Assembly (NCBI GenBank): GCA_001936135.1
Contig: CP012816.1
Location: 1,181,501-1,245,500, forward strand
From: Saccharomycopsis fibuligera x Saccharomycopsis cf. fibuligera
Lineage: Eukaryota; Ascomycota; Saccharomycetes; Ascoideales; Saccharomycopsidaceae
DNA length: 64,000 bases
Direction: 5' to 3'
The notes below the pieces were generated by a model, which made no database searches, had not been told where the DNA came from, and was given only the letters and a program-made list of their open reading frames with translations. The position numbers and the translations under genes were made by a program. Shown here in pieces: positions 41,294 to 53,564 of the stretch. Numbering within the stretch: position 1 is the first letter of the stretch; each line of letters begins with the position of its first letter.

Positions 41294-44200
41294 TCAATAA
41301 AAAATATTTTCAACGCGATTAGGAGTTCCAAAGGCTCCACCATCGCTACTATTGCTGCCACCATGCCCATTCCCAATATTATTACTACTGCTGTTGCCAT
41401 TATAAAGATAATTACCACCGGCAATAATACCGTTTCCTGCACCAGCATCAGTACCAGCACCAATACCAGCACCAATACCAGTACCAGTACCAGCGCCAGC
41501 ACCAGTACTGGTACCAGCACCAGCACTAGCACCAGCACAAACGCCTGTTCCAACTCCTATATTCATTCCCATTCCAATTCCGTAACTTAATGAGCCATCA
41601 TTATCTCCAACACCTCCAACAGCGGCGCCAGCGCCACCATAATTTCCATTTACAGCATTTTCGTCAAAACCAAACTGACCAGCAGTACCACCGGTACCAC
41701 TAACAACACCATACAGTAATGTTGGTGCGCTTGCTGCGCTGTTATTGCTGTAGTTTAAATTATCAAATTTTAAAGCGTTACTATTGATAGCTGTGTTAAA
41801 AGTCATGGCTAAGGGGCTGCTATAGTCAATATCCATATTCAGAATTCCAAACTGATTGTTTTTATCCGTGGAGCTGTTTCCGCTACTGTTATTACTATTG
41901 TTGCTGGTATGGCTGAAGTTGTAATTATTGGTATTATTAGAAGTACCAATATTATAATCGCTGCTCATTATTGGTGTATTACCAACTGAAAAAGCATTGA
42001 AGTTCATTCCACCTAAGCCATCAGTTTGGTCAAGCAACGATGAACCATAATACAAATTTGACTGGGCAGATTCCAACATTTTATTTGCGTTTGTATTTGA
42101 ATTTGCATTGCTGTTACTAACGCTATGATTAACAGCTGTACTATCAAAGTCATTGTTGGTGCTTGAGGCAAACGGAACACTATTCCTAGTATATGAATAA
42201 TCGGCAATTGGCGCCGTTAGGTGTGGATTTGGTTGTACTTGTGTTGAGATTAGTTGTGAGACTGCTGGAGCAGCTTGACCTGAAGCTTGTGTACCAGCAT
42301 GAGATGGTGAGAATCGAATACCAGTGTTAATCTCTCCAAGCAGGTCCAAGCTGAGTTTTTCACTTTGCAAGTAGCCAAGCTCAAAGGTTGGGGCGAGCAA
42401 AGTTGATGAAATAGTACTAACGTTGTCAAGTTGTAATGATTCTGGAGCGGAAATCGCCATGTTATTAGTCGCCTGAGAATTAAAATTTTTCAATATATGT
42501 GCTTTTTGCTCCAAATATTTGGAAATGATACCAAAGGCAATTGGCTGAATGTTGGACTTGAGTTCATAATGTTTTTCGAGATCTTCAAAGGGGTTAAAGT
42601 CAAACTTCAATAATCCTTTCAGCACATCAAAATATGACAAGTTATTATTAGAATTTACAAAGCTGTAAAGCAGAAACTGACTCAAATCTTTGGCGATTTG
42701 TTCAAATCTATGGGCATTAACATTAGGATTTGCAGTATTGCTGGTTTCGGAAACGCATTTACCAAGCATTGAATTGAAATTATTATAGTAATTTTTGGTA
42801 TAGGTCTCATAATCCAGCACAAAAAAAGTGTCAACTTCATCTTTTGGTCTTGAAAAACGAATAACTCTATGGTTGGCAATGTCAAAGTCATCAAAACTTT
42901 CTTCGTTTTCCAAATCTTCGGAGCCAGTGTCATAATTTTCATCCTCATCCTCATTTTCTAGCTGGGCAGGATCAGCACAGTGGATGAAATGTTCAGGCTT
43001 GAAAACAGTTTCTTTGAAACTTTTAATATGAACTTCATTAGCGTTGTTTTTAATAAGCTGTTTCTTGAATGCTGCATCATCATTGGTGTAATCAATCACA
43101 TTCTTTGTGTTTAACTTCAAATATCTCAAGATGATCAAACGTCTCATTCTGAAGAATGAAATCAATCGAATAAGGTAAACTGAGTGTGATTTAAGGTGAG
43201 TATTGAGCATTTGATCATATGGATTCTTGATCTCACTGTTGTTGAACAACTCCTTGAAATCATTACCATTGAACCAACCAGTGGCCAAAAAGTCAATATG
43301 AAGATTTTTCATAATAAAGAAATATCTCGTTTGTCCAAAAATGTTGGAAAAAAGCTGGAATGCGGCATAGAAGTAAAGAGCAAAAACTTTTTTAAGCCCC
43401 GAGACGCTTGAATTATTAGTGATGAGGACAACTAACTCTGGCAAAATTTGAGTCCAGCGCTTGCTGAACGAAAAGTAAACAGCAGGCGACAATAAATTGT
43501 AATCCGTGTTTTTCACAGCTGGTAGGACCTGTTGGATACAATTGGAAACAAAATCAGCAAGTAATTTGTAGTCGTCTTTAATTTCATCAATATCCTTTTG
43601 CATACTCATGTTAAAAAACAATTTGTTTTTCTTCAAAAAATTACCGAACAGGACAAAGTCATTGTAAAATTCCACAAGTGGTGCATGATCATAACTTGGG
43701 ATGTAGACTGATTTAATAGATTCAGAAATGGATGTTAACATTATGCTGTTTTGTAAACCATAATACAAATTTGTTGGGAATTGTAAAGAGTATGGAGAAA
43801 GGTTTTCTAAAATTTTCATGTACTTGTGCTTGTAATCCTTGTAGTACGTGTAATCTCCTACATTGTTGCGGAAATCATCAAGTCTCATGTATAAACTGCC
43901 AAAATCATCAAGGGCCAAAACATCATCAATCGAAGAGACTTTGAATAAAACATTCCTGCTTAATTCATCATTGGCAACAATTTCAGGAATTGGATGAGTG
44001 GCTAACAATTTATCCAATTCTTGCCGATTTACTTTGAAAAATATATCCTTCTGATGTTGGTACTCATAAAGCAACCTTGTCAAAGTGAGATTGTCAAACA
44101 CATAACTTTGGGGATGTTTAGGTTTCACAGGAAGATTAGACAAAGATTGCAAATGTTCTCTTTTCAATATCGTTTTTTCAAACATCAACTGCAATGAAAA

Positions 44201-45174
44201 AGTAAGTAAAGAATAGAAAACATCTTGCGAGCTTCTAGCATTGATGAAGGCTTTTTCAACCAAAGACACCATAAGAAGTCTCAATTTGGCAAAATACTTG
44301 ATTCTGTCAAAGATTTCGGTATACATTTGAGTAACTTCGCTTTGCAGTGGAGGAGTGGTCTTTTCGTATACCTTGTGAAGCTTGAAGGTGGTGCTAACTT
44401 TCTCAGCTCCAGGTAACGCACTACTAGTTTGGCTATAGTTCGAAGCAATGCTGTCGTGATAGGCTTGCGTATGGTAAATGCCATTATCGCTTATTTGATT
44501 ATAACTGAAATAGGCCGATAGTGGACCATCAGTTAAACTTGGAAAATCCAATTCCGTTTGTAAGCCTCTCATAGAGTATGCAGTATTGATATGGTTTCTT
44601 TTATTATTCGACTTCGTGATACTAAACTTTTCAATTGCCTGGAGCTTTTTGTGAGCAACGACAATTTTTTGCTTCTCATTTTCGGATAAATCAAGATAAC
44701 TGCATCTGCTCTGTAATATCCGTTAGTAACGTTTTTTAAAAAAAAAAAAAAAATGCATTGCGACTGTAATAGAATATAAACAACACATACATTTATACTT
44801 GATCTGCAGTTTCTGCAAACCGGGAGCTGCTCATCGCACTTCTTTCTCTTCTTTTTGCATTGCAAGCAACCTATAAATCAGGTTAGTATATAAACGGTAA
44901 AAACACTCGGTAAAAATTGAACCAATGAGCCGAACTAACTCACTTCCAAACATAATGACAGTTATTCTACGAAGGAAGTAATAAGCGAAAGCAATCGGTG
45001 GGCAGAAAGTTGCATACCTAATCTTGATTTTCTGTGAGACTTTCTTGATCTCTTCACTTTGTAGAGCTCTTCTTCTTCAGTATCGTTGACAGCTGCCCCT
45101 TTCTGAATAGGGCTCTGCTGTTGGTAATTTAGGGACGTTATTGGCGACGTCGAGTTTGCGATGTTATTGCTCAT
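41294..45174 (-). CDS. Zn(2)Cys(6) transcription factor with two introns in its DNA-binding domain, 1217 aa
   Basis: The long ORF starting at 44572 lacks a DNA-binding domain; splicing supplies it. Exons (minus strand): 45174-45018, 44870-44791 and 44710-41294. Intron 1 (147 nt) has GTATGC, TACTAAC and ATAG; intron 2 (80 nt) has GTATGT, TACTAAC and ACAG. The joined protein reads ...RKSRLGCLQCKKKRKKC..., a C-X2-C-X6-C-X6-C-X2-C-X7-C cluster at about residues 54-80, followed by CSYLDLSENEK. This resembles the Upc2/Ecm22 style of cluster, but I do not recognise an Upc2 C-terminus. Five cysteines come from exon 2 and the sixth from exon 3. The middle is helical with a strongly acidic stretch (NEDEDENYDTGSED). 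The last 350 residues are Asn/Ser-rich, ending in a Gly/Ala/Thr repeat from hexanucleotide repeats (41440-41540). It faces an 8.4-kb upstream region without genes. Confidence 0.88.
41440..41540 (+). repeat. Imperfect ACCAGC/ACCAGT hexanucleotide repeat
   Basis: About 16 units of ACCAGY or ACCAAT; on the coding strand they encode alternating Gly-Ala/Gly-Thr/Gly-Ile in the C-terminus of the second zinc-cluster protein. Confidence 0.9.
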
Positions 45175-48100
45175 TGCTAATATAATCGTATGTATTGAGT
45201 GTCTGTTATCTGGAACTATTTTGATTTTTAGGGCCAAAGGTCGTTATATTAATAAAGCATCGCCTAGCTTGAGGATAGAACGAATAGTGCTAATAAGCAG
45301 TGGCAGTTACAAGGGGCTGGAGCGGAGTAAAGATACTCGGGTAGCAGATATGAATAGCACAGAAGCAGTTAAAAAGCGTGGAAAGGAGAAAAGAAAGACA
45401 TAAAAGAAAAGTGCAAAAACCAAGCAGGTACAAAACAAAAACCAAAAAGAAGAAATTGTGGATATGATATATGTTATTGGGGCTGGAGGCGAAAAAAAAT
45501 GAAAGAGGAAAAGGCGTTTGCGATGACAAACACTCGCATCCGATGGACACACTGATTAGCCAAATTTAATGGAATCCTGAGGATCTGGAGAATTTTCGCC
45601 TGCATAGCAGAGCAATGCGATGCGTAACATGCATTTGGTGCTCTTGGCTTTCTTTCTAACACAATTCAAACTCTGAATTTCTCAAACAAAAAGAAAAGAA
45701 TAATCAGAAAACAAAAACAATTAAAATTTTTTTTTCTGAACTCTGTTTGTGTTTCCATTTGGCAGATTGGCCTGTGCGTCAACGCGCTGTATGCAGTTAC
45801 CAGCATTATAGTAGCAGTACCAATCGGTAGTTGGGGTGCTGGCGCATATAATGTGCATTAGTTCCAGACGCTCTGTGCTCTGTCTATGCAAGCATCTGCA
45901 TGCTGGCTGCTCGCTCGGGCGACCTCTAACATTCAAACCCGACGAAAGAAAGAGCGAGCTCTATAGGGAGTGTGTTTGCTTTAGCTTGAGCTAAAACAGT
46001 AGAATTTGCTAGCCACCAACACAATACCGGACCAAGCTCTCAACCAGAGCGGCGAAGATGGACAATCTTTAGTCTTTGCAGCATTTAGATGGACAAGCCG
46101 TTAGTAACAAATAATATTTCTACACACTAGCCGGTGAAGAACAACAGCCACAACAAACACAACAACCGCGAACTAGTCCCGCCATGGCGCGGCATGTCAG
46201 GGGAATAATTGGGCCACTAATCCTTTTTTCGTACACAAGTGCTAGTTCGAACAACATCAAATAGTGCCTCAGTGTTTGGCCATCCAGCTCGCTGCTCGTG
46301 CTGTTTCTGTTTCTGCACTGACCCTGCTGCTTTCGCTGTTTCTACACGTTGGCGGAAGACCTCTCTGGCCAGCCTGCCCGTTTGCTTTCGGATATTGGCG
46401 GGGCTGCGGGGCTGATGTCTATATTGGGTAAACAGCGACGGAGCTAGGGGCTGCGATCATATGCTGCATTGAGGCAGCGCTGAGGGTGCGTTGGCTCGAT
46501 TGTCTATCGACTGTGTCGGATTTAATTGTGCGTGAAACTGCAGCCTCAAGTGCATTTGTGGCCATGGTCAAACTGGGTATAGGAGACGTCTCTGCAGCGA
46601 GAGACAGTGAGTGAATGCCTCTGGGTGGCTGTTGGCGAATCTCTTCAAATCTGCCGATTCACGCGGCTCTATCAGAGTGCGAGCCATATTCTCTGATGCA
46701 CTGGAATTAGGCAAAGATGATTAGATAAACATCTTGAAAATCTTGCATGTACAGAGTTTGTGAGGCTGAAAAAGAAAGCAAGAAACAAAACATTTTTGAA
46801 ACTGTTGTAAACATTCGTAATCATAGTGCTCGCTATTTACAAGACAATAGAGATTTGCAAGCTGATATACAACTATTTTTATAGTTGTGATTAAGTTTAT
46901 TAATGGAACGCACCAGTTCGCCGCCAGCAACTGGACTTTGTGGCTTTGAAAAACTAGACAAAAAAGAAAGATGTTCTTCTTTGCCACTCATTGCTACTAA
47001 GCACTGTCTCAGTTCATTGGTGGCTGTAGTTGATTAAATTTATTGATGATCCCTTAGTTTAATTAATGACAGCCAGAAACTGGCCAACGGTGCGCTCAGT
47101 TAGTGGCCGAACTAAAACTAGGCTGATATTCTACCAAAGTGTCGCCAGTCAATATCCATAATTCCTGGTTTTTCCTGCTACCGTGACTGCTTATGCAACT
47201 TGTACTGCGTTTAGTATCACTTTATTCATGTAGCCATTTTCTCGTCACACAAATCTTACACGAGTCTTTCATAAGCATGTGCACTACCACCACTGAGGAT
47301 AACAGAAAGACGACAGCTGCAACGATGAAAATAAATAATGTCCAACACTATACAGTTGGTAAACGAACTTTTTTTCCTGATCAGCGGTTTGGAAACGCAG
47401 AGCTCCCGAGTACTTAATTTAACAAAAGCTATTATAATGCACAGTGAGAATCGACATTTTAGTAGAAAATTCCGTCAAGTTTTAGACTCTGTTTGTTTTA
47501 CTAAATTGAATGATTGACAATAAATTTATGTAAGACAACTGTTTTATTGCTGATTCTTTTGCAATTTTCCAAAATGGAGACTACTGCTTCTGCAGCATCC
47601 TTCCAGGACTGAAACCAGCACCGCCAACCAAGCACCAGGCGGGCCTTGCGAACGGATATTGCAAAAACGAAAACTAGATCCATAATTAAAGTAAGCATTT
47701 GGAATGTTCTTGTCTTATAATTTGAACGGCTATCAGCAAACAAACAAGTTGTTTGAGATGAATCAAAAAAGTTGTCATCTGTAACACCGTTACGCCCATG
47801 ATCAGCCAGACCCTCAGAACAGCACTAGTTGATTAGCATTCAGTCACTACCGCACATCATCTGTTTCTTGTTTTTTTTTTATTTTTTTTTTTATTTTTCA
47901 ATTTTTTTCTCGTTGGTTTGTTTGTCAATTCATATCCTCAGTTTGTGTGGCTAAGCAATAAGTTAAGTTAACGACCGATAACATTAACAGCACGAACATT
48001 TCCAACCAAAACAAAATTTTGCTTTGGATAACCACTGTAAAACCTGAAGAGAATACTGAGCCGTGAAAGTCAAAAATCTTGCTTAAATTGTATACAACTG

Positions 48101-48968
48101 CACTCCAACGGTACGAAAGAAAGCTTCAATCAAGAAACTTTAAGCGGATCAATTGCCGTGAAAGTATTTACCCATCATATGCTACATAAGTAAGTTATAC
48201 ATACATGTAATTATAGACCTTAAGCAACTAAAAAAGCATTTGCAGCCGCACCACCGCACCACCGCAACGTCGCCTTTCTTTGGAAATAATCTCAGTTCCC
48301 CTGCAGCTTTATCAACAAAAACCTTATAATTTTACTATTGGTACCCCTCCAGCAGCAGTATCAATTGCATCTGATTACTCGCAACTTTTGTGTTTGATGA
48401 TGAACTGTAGCTTGAGAGTCACAAATCAGGATCTATTGAGACAAAAATCAAAAATTACCATTAATATATGACTGATTGCTAGTAAATAAACTGAACCAAA
48501 GATAACCTGAAACTAATACCTTGAACATTGTGGCTCGTTCTTTTGTGCCTGTCATATTTGTCATTAGTGAGGTGTTTTCGCTACCGATTATTCATCACCG
48601 GTCATAGCGACGGCAGCATTCAAGAAACAATAAGAGTGTTGTTCTGCTCTGTAGGATGCATATAAATGCAGTATTCTCTTTTAGGAATATGGCCGCTGTG
48701 GTCTTCTGTGTTGTATACATACTGCTATGCATTAATGTTTCGCAAATTTTTTTTGATATTTGCTTTTTCCTTTCCTTTCTGTACTCCTATTTCTCCGCCG
48801 TTTCAACTTTTGTTGCCTCTGATTTTTAATGTTTTATTGTTGAGTTGGGGAAAACTCCTCCTGAAACCAAGCCAAAAATATCAAGATGACTCACCCCTTT
48901 CCTAGTCGCAAGTTAGCGAGTATCTTTCTTTTGAGGTTTTTATGTGGAGACATCATCTGTATATATAG

Positions 48969-49000
48969 CACTAGACTCAATAAACACTAGACTCAATAAA
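48969..49000. repeat. Perfect tandem duplication of a 16-mer
   Basis: CACTAGACTCAATAAA occurs twice in immediate succession, just after a TATATATAG sequence. Confidence 0.9.
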
Positions 49001-49242
49001 ATAAAACAATTTTATTTCCTGTGGATCCATCTGCACCGCTTTGGCTCGCGTTACAAGTAAACTTGCAAGGCATCTAAATCTAAAGATAGATACTCCGGTA
49101 GTAGCAACTCAGCTTCACTGGCATGAATTTTATTTTTTCTGCAACTATGCAAAGCATGATTGGTAACCGTATTATTATTTCCTTAATAGGAATCTGCATG
49201 TACGAAACGGCGCAACCGAGCACCCTATTGATCGGCAAATGT

Positions 49243-49299
49243 AAATAAGTGTTATATTTCAAAAAACGGGAAATGATACATATTTAGTAACACTTATTT
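49243..49299. repeat. Inverted repeat with 12-bp perfect arms
   Basis: AAATAAGTGTTA (49243-49254) pairs with TAACACTTATTT (49288-49299) around a 33-nt loop. Confidence 0.75.
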
Positions 49300-50520
49300 C
49301 GAGTAATGTCTATATATCATAATACTAGACAAAATTTTCCTTTTTCCTCTTTTGGGAAGTATAAAACATCATTAGATATTAACTCATGGAGCCAAATTCG
49401 TGACTTCATCTTTAGCAGCACCGTTGTGATTATAGCAGCCGCCAAGCCATGTAGTTATTTTTCATGAACGGACGAAAAAAAGCAAATCATAGAATTGGTT
49501 TCATATCTTTGGGATTCATCACTACGCGGAATTGCACAAACGACGGTTTCAGAAATGCACCGTCATAGTCTACGCGGCAACGGTACTTATATGTTATCAA
49601 TCACCATCATTGTAGAAATTTGGCTTCTGTTGTTTGTTCCATAAGATGGGTGGCTTTCTGGAACGTGTTGAATTGATAGTTTTATTCCTCAATTGACATT
49701 TTTGCCGACCATTTCACTGTGCCAGTTCTCGATTTGGCACTTGCCTGGGTTTCGAAAAAAAAAGTTGGTCCAGAACCAGTAAGGGAATTAATGCATGAAT
49801 GGAAAGATACGAACAGAGACTCCTATTTTCTCGCGAGTGCTAATTACATATTCAAAAATGATCACCTACGCTCTTGCTTTTGTTGTTTTCGTTATTCGTA
49901 CCATAAATTAACTGTCACTATTGCTCCCCTAACTAACAAATGTTAGTAGGAGCTTTGTGGTAAAAATGTAGTTGTTTGGTCAGAGTTGCGATCAACGCTG
50001 ACAGCTTTAAGCAAAGACACCATAGGTTCCAATCCATGAAGCAGTACACAATAGCGACGCCTTCATAAGTCGAAAATTGATATTTTAGATAAATGGCTAA
50101 CCCTTCGGTTGCCATATTCAAGTATGCACGCACCCAGCCCCCACTTTTTCTTTCAATATAGTGGCTTGTCATCACAGCTTTCTCGCAGTATTTTTTAGAT
50201 ACATAAAAATATGTATAGTGAAGCTGGGGAAAAAAGACAAAGCATAATTGTTGCTGAAAAACTGTCGCAGCATTGATGCACCGGAGTTATAAATCGATTT
50301 GGAAGAAGTTGCGAATGTTCGTACCTAATTTTGTATCATGTATATGGCCAGATTTGTGTGCCTAGTCGCATAATAAACTTCTTGCCTTGAGGTCGTTTTG
50401 CATCTAGCTTCACAGCTCAGAAAACAAAAAAAAAACAGAAACAAAAAAAAAAAAAAAAAAAAAAAAAAAACTTTTGAAACATAGCGTTCTTTGAATGGGT
50501 CATGAACAGGATTTACTGAG

Positions 50521-50551
50521 ATGCAAAATGCAAAATGCAAAATGCAAAATG
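50521..50551. repeat. Tandem heptamer (ATGCAAA)x4
   Basis: Four perfect ATGCAAA copies plus ATG, about 50 bp downstream of an A28 tract (50443-50470). Confidence 0.9.
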
Positions 50552-53500
50552 TATAACACTGTATATTTGGCAAGTGTACTCGTACAGATTCTACTTAATC
50601 AAGACTTTCTCCGATATGTGTAGGGTATCTGTTTTTTCAAACTGCAGCGTGCAGCTATGAACGAAAATCTAAAACTAGAGGATGCATATAGACGCGTTAT
50701 ATGTGTGTTTCTGCATATGCAAGCCCGGCTATCTACCCGCAGGCTAGTCGATACTAATTGGCTAGTATTATTCGTACATCGATCAATCGATAAAAAGATA
50801 TAGTCTTTTAAATAGTCAAAATATTGTTCGAGTACACTTGCAGACAGTTGTCACTACAGCAGGAGGCTTGCAAAGATTCATGTATTCTTTTGTTGCGATT
50901 TTTACTAATAAATGGCGAGGACCCCTGGGATTGTAGTTATAGATTTGAAGAATCTATAGGTGATCCTTGTTCACATTCATTTGTTGGTGTGCAATCCTTT
51001 ACGAGAATTCCATAAGTTTCGAGGCCTAGTCAAAGCTCTCCGAAATCTGACTAAATGGCAAGGACCAATATTTAAGGAGGCCTGAGCAGATGCTCACTAA
51101 TCAAATACGAGTTTGCATTTTTTGATAGACCTGTTGGCCGATCAATAGAGAGTTAGGGGTCTCCATAAGTCTCATAACATATGTATAGCGATCTGCTAAA
51201 TTAGTTATAACTGCCAACATTAAAAAAAAAAGTAACTAGGTAAACTTTATCTGTTTAGTGTGGGCTTTGCAGAGTTGCTAAACTCTTTAGCAACTGGTTA
51301 ACGGCTAGTGTAACAAAAACGGATAAAAATAGCATCGCACTATTTTTGATACCTACATACTGCAATATGGACCCGCTATAAACGAGCAAATCTTTCGGGG
51401 CAGCTAGGGGAGCTAAGGCGGACAAGGCGGTGTATCCATGAATTCACGAATGCACGCGGATTCTCGGGACCTGAAGGCAGCTGTTCCGAGCCTGCACTGA
51501 TGCTGTCTGCATGGACATGATCAAAAACATACATGTTTCAACTGCCACGGCAGAAGGTTATGAGATTTTTGATACAGATGCTAGGTTTCAATAATGAAAA
51601 TCGAACAAATGTAGTAATATTTGTAGGAACGGCAACTACGGAAATGGAAGTTTGAAAAACTTTAAGTCAAGTAAATGAGACGTGTCCACTCAAAAACTTG
51701 TTTAATTAATTGATCATAACCTAATATGATGTTTCAGGTTAGTTGTTGTTGATGTATTTGAGCTTTGAATTCGTAGTCTGCTATGTTGGCTATTTTGCTA
51801 TGGTAATTTTTCTGAAGAAAAACTTATAATGGTTCCGAGGGTTTTTTCAAACGCATTAGTCAAATATAACGTGTATCTGTAAGTATGACCGTTTTTATAA
51901 TAAAGCATTTGTTAGTCCCCTATTTTTGCAGGCTAAGCACACGTCACTTATGCAGGCTGATTGGACACTACAAGCGTACAACTTTTGGGTGCATTAATCT
52001 CTGCTTGCAATAAAAAATGTGTTCTTTTTTTTTCACACACAAAATCGATTTATTAATATATAGAAGCTTATAAACTTGTTTATATAGCACTACAGTATAG
52101 TTGTTATCATCCAAAAAAAAAATTATACAAGTAAAAACCCATTAGTATTGCAAATTTAGTAGTTTTGTCGGAGGTGAGATGAAACTAAAGGAGATTGTGG
52201 TTCTGAAGGTTATTGCTATTATTTTAGTATATTTTGTTGTTGATATCTACAAGTAAAAAGAAGGGATCTTATTGTTGCAACAGGAAACTCTATAGTCTTA
52301 AAGTTGAAAAAGAAGTTTTTTCGACCTATTTCCTAGTACAGAAAAGTCCTCTTAAACTTTATTAAATGAACGCTATATATAAAGAATGTTTGTATGGAAG
52401 CCCCCTCAAAAAGGAGCATGGGAAGTTTACTTCGAGAATTTTATATCAAAAGTAGCTGATTGAGAATATGAAGTAATGTGATATACAATGTAATATAGCA
52501 AACCGGTGTTGATTATAGTTTTATTCTGTCAGCTGCATGTCTGTTTGCCAAGATTTACTGCTACCACTCCCTATGGTACCCTGGCCTTTACGTTGCTATC
52601 ACGGAAACCAAATATAACTCTACATGAAGTAAGAAGTTCATTTATATAACACCAGACGTCAAGAAAGCGCACGGTTAGAACACTAACCAAAAAAAGAAAC
52701 ACGAAATAATTGGTTTCAAAAGTTACTGATCATTATCTATAACTTTTTGATATTTATGCCTCTCATCGGTTTGTTTTTAGTGTTCTAGTGCTACCAAATG
52801 ATCTGCAGTGTTGCAAATATATAAAGATAAATAAGAAAAAACAGCGATTACTCCTCGTTAGCTAGTTAACTTAAAGAGTTCAAAAAGCATTAAAATTAAT
52901 ACATTGACTAAGCGTAGGAAAATTGTACGAATTGGTATTGCTTAAAATAATGTTGACTTTTCAAAAAATAAATGACAATAAAAGTAAGAAGAAGAGAGAC
53001 AGAAACAAATGACGGATGTTGCCAAACCCTAGGTTAAAGAGGGTTTCGCGTACAGGAATTATTTTATTTAGGTCTTTTTATTCTAAATCATTAGTACTTC
53101 ATAGCATGTACAAAAGTCCGATTCTGCTCCGTACGCATTCTGGAAAATCTGTTTTCCCTAATACTTAGATCTGAATATTGCTCAAAATCAATAAAGTCGG
53201 GATTCGAGATAGCCAGTAATCTGCCACAGTCACGCGCCCTTGCACTATTACCGTCGGAGATGAGCAATTGCTAAATAATAAACTCTGGCTGAGGTATCAA
53301 GATTATATGATGACTGTGTTAATTGAGGCAGAAAAAGATAGTGAAAAAGATTTCAAGTGTCTTCGGTGGTCGTAGTGTAATTTTGTAAAGTTTTTTGTAA
53401 GCAGTTGATGCACAATTGACTACAGTAATAGCACTGGTTCTCACTCTTAAAATCCCAACGGATGAACCGACTTAGCGATTCACTGATTAGAATTTGTTTG

Positions 53501-53564
53501 GCATTTGAACTACAGTCTGCTAAAGATAAAGAAATACTATAAGTTGTTTAATTATATATTCAAT

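Larger units (their letters stand above)
45175..53564. promoter_or_regulatory. 8.4-kb gene desert between the second zinc-cluster gene and the oxygenase
   Basis: The longest empty stretch in the window, lying upstream of both flanking genes. From 45.7 to 46.7 kb it is GC-richer; the rest is AT-rich, with a GC pocket at about 51360-51500. It holds an 8-bp-stem hairpin (46869-46888), a tandem 16-mer (48969-49000), an inverted repeat with 12-bp arms (49243-49299), an A28 run (50443-50470) and four ATGCAAA heptamers (50521-50551). The ORFs present are short and unconvincing. No tRNA, transposon or long inverted repeats recognised. Candidate roles are a very long promoter, unrecognised ncRNA, or a centromere/origin; none is shown by the sequence. 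Confidence 0.5.

Noticed and set aside
45175-53564. Transposon or rDNA content in the desert
   Set aside because: No reverse transcriptase, integrase or transposase motifs in any listed frame and no long terminal repeats seen by eye.
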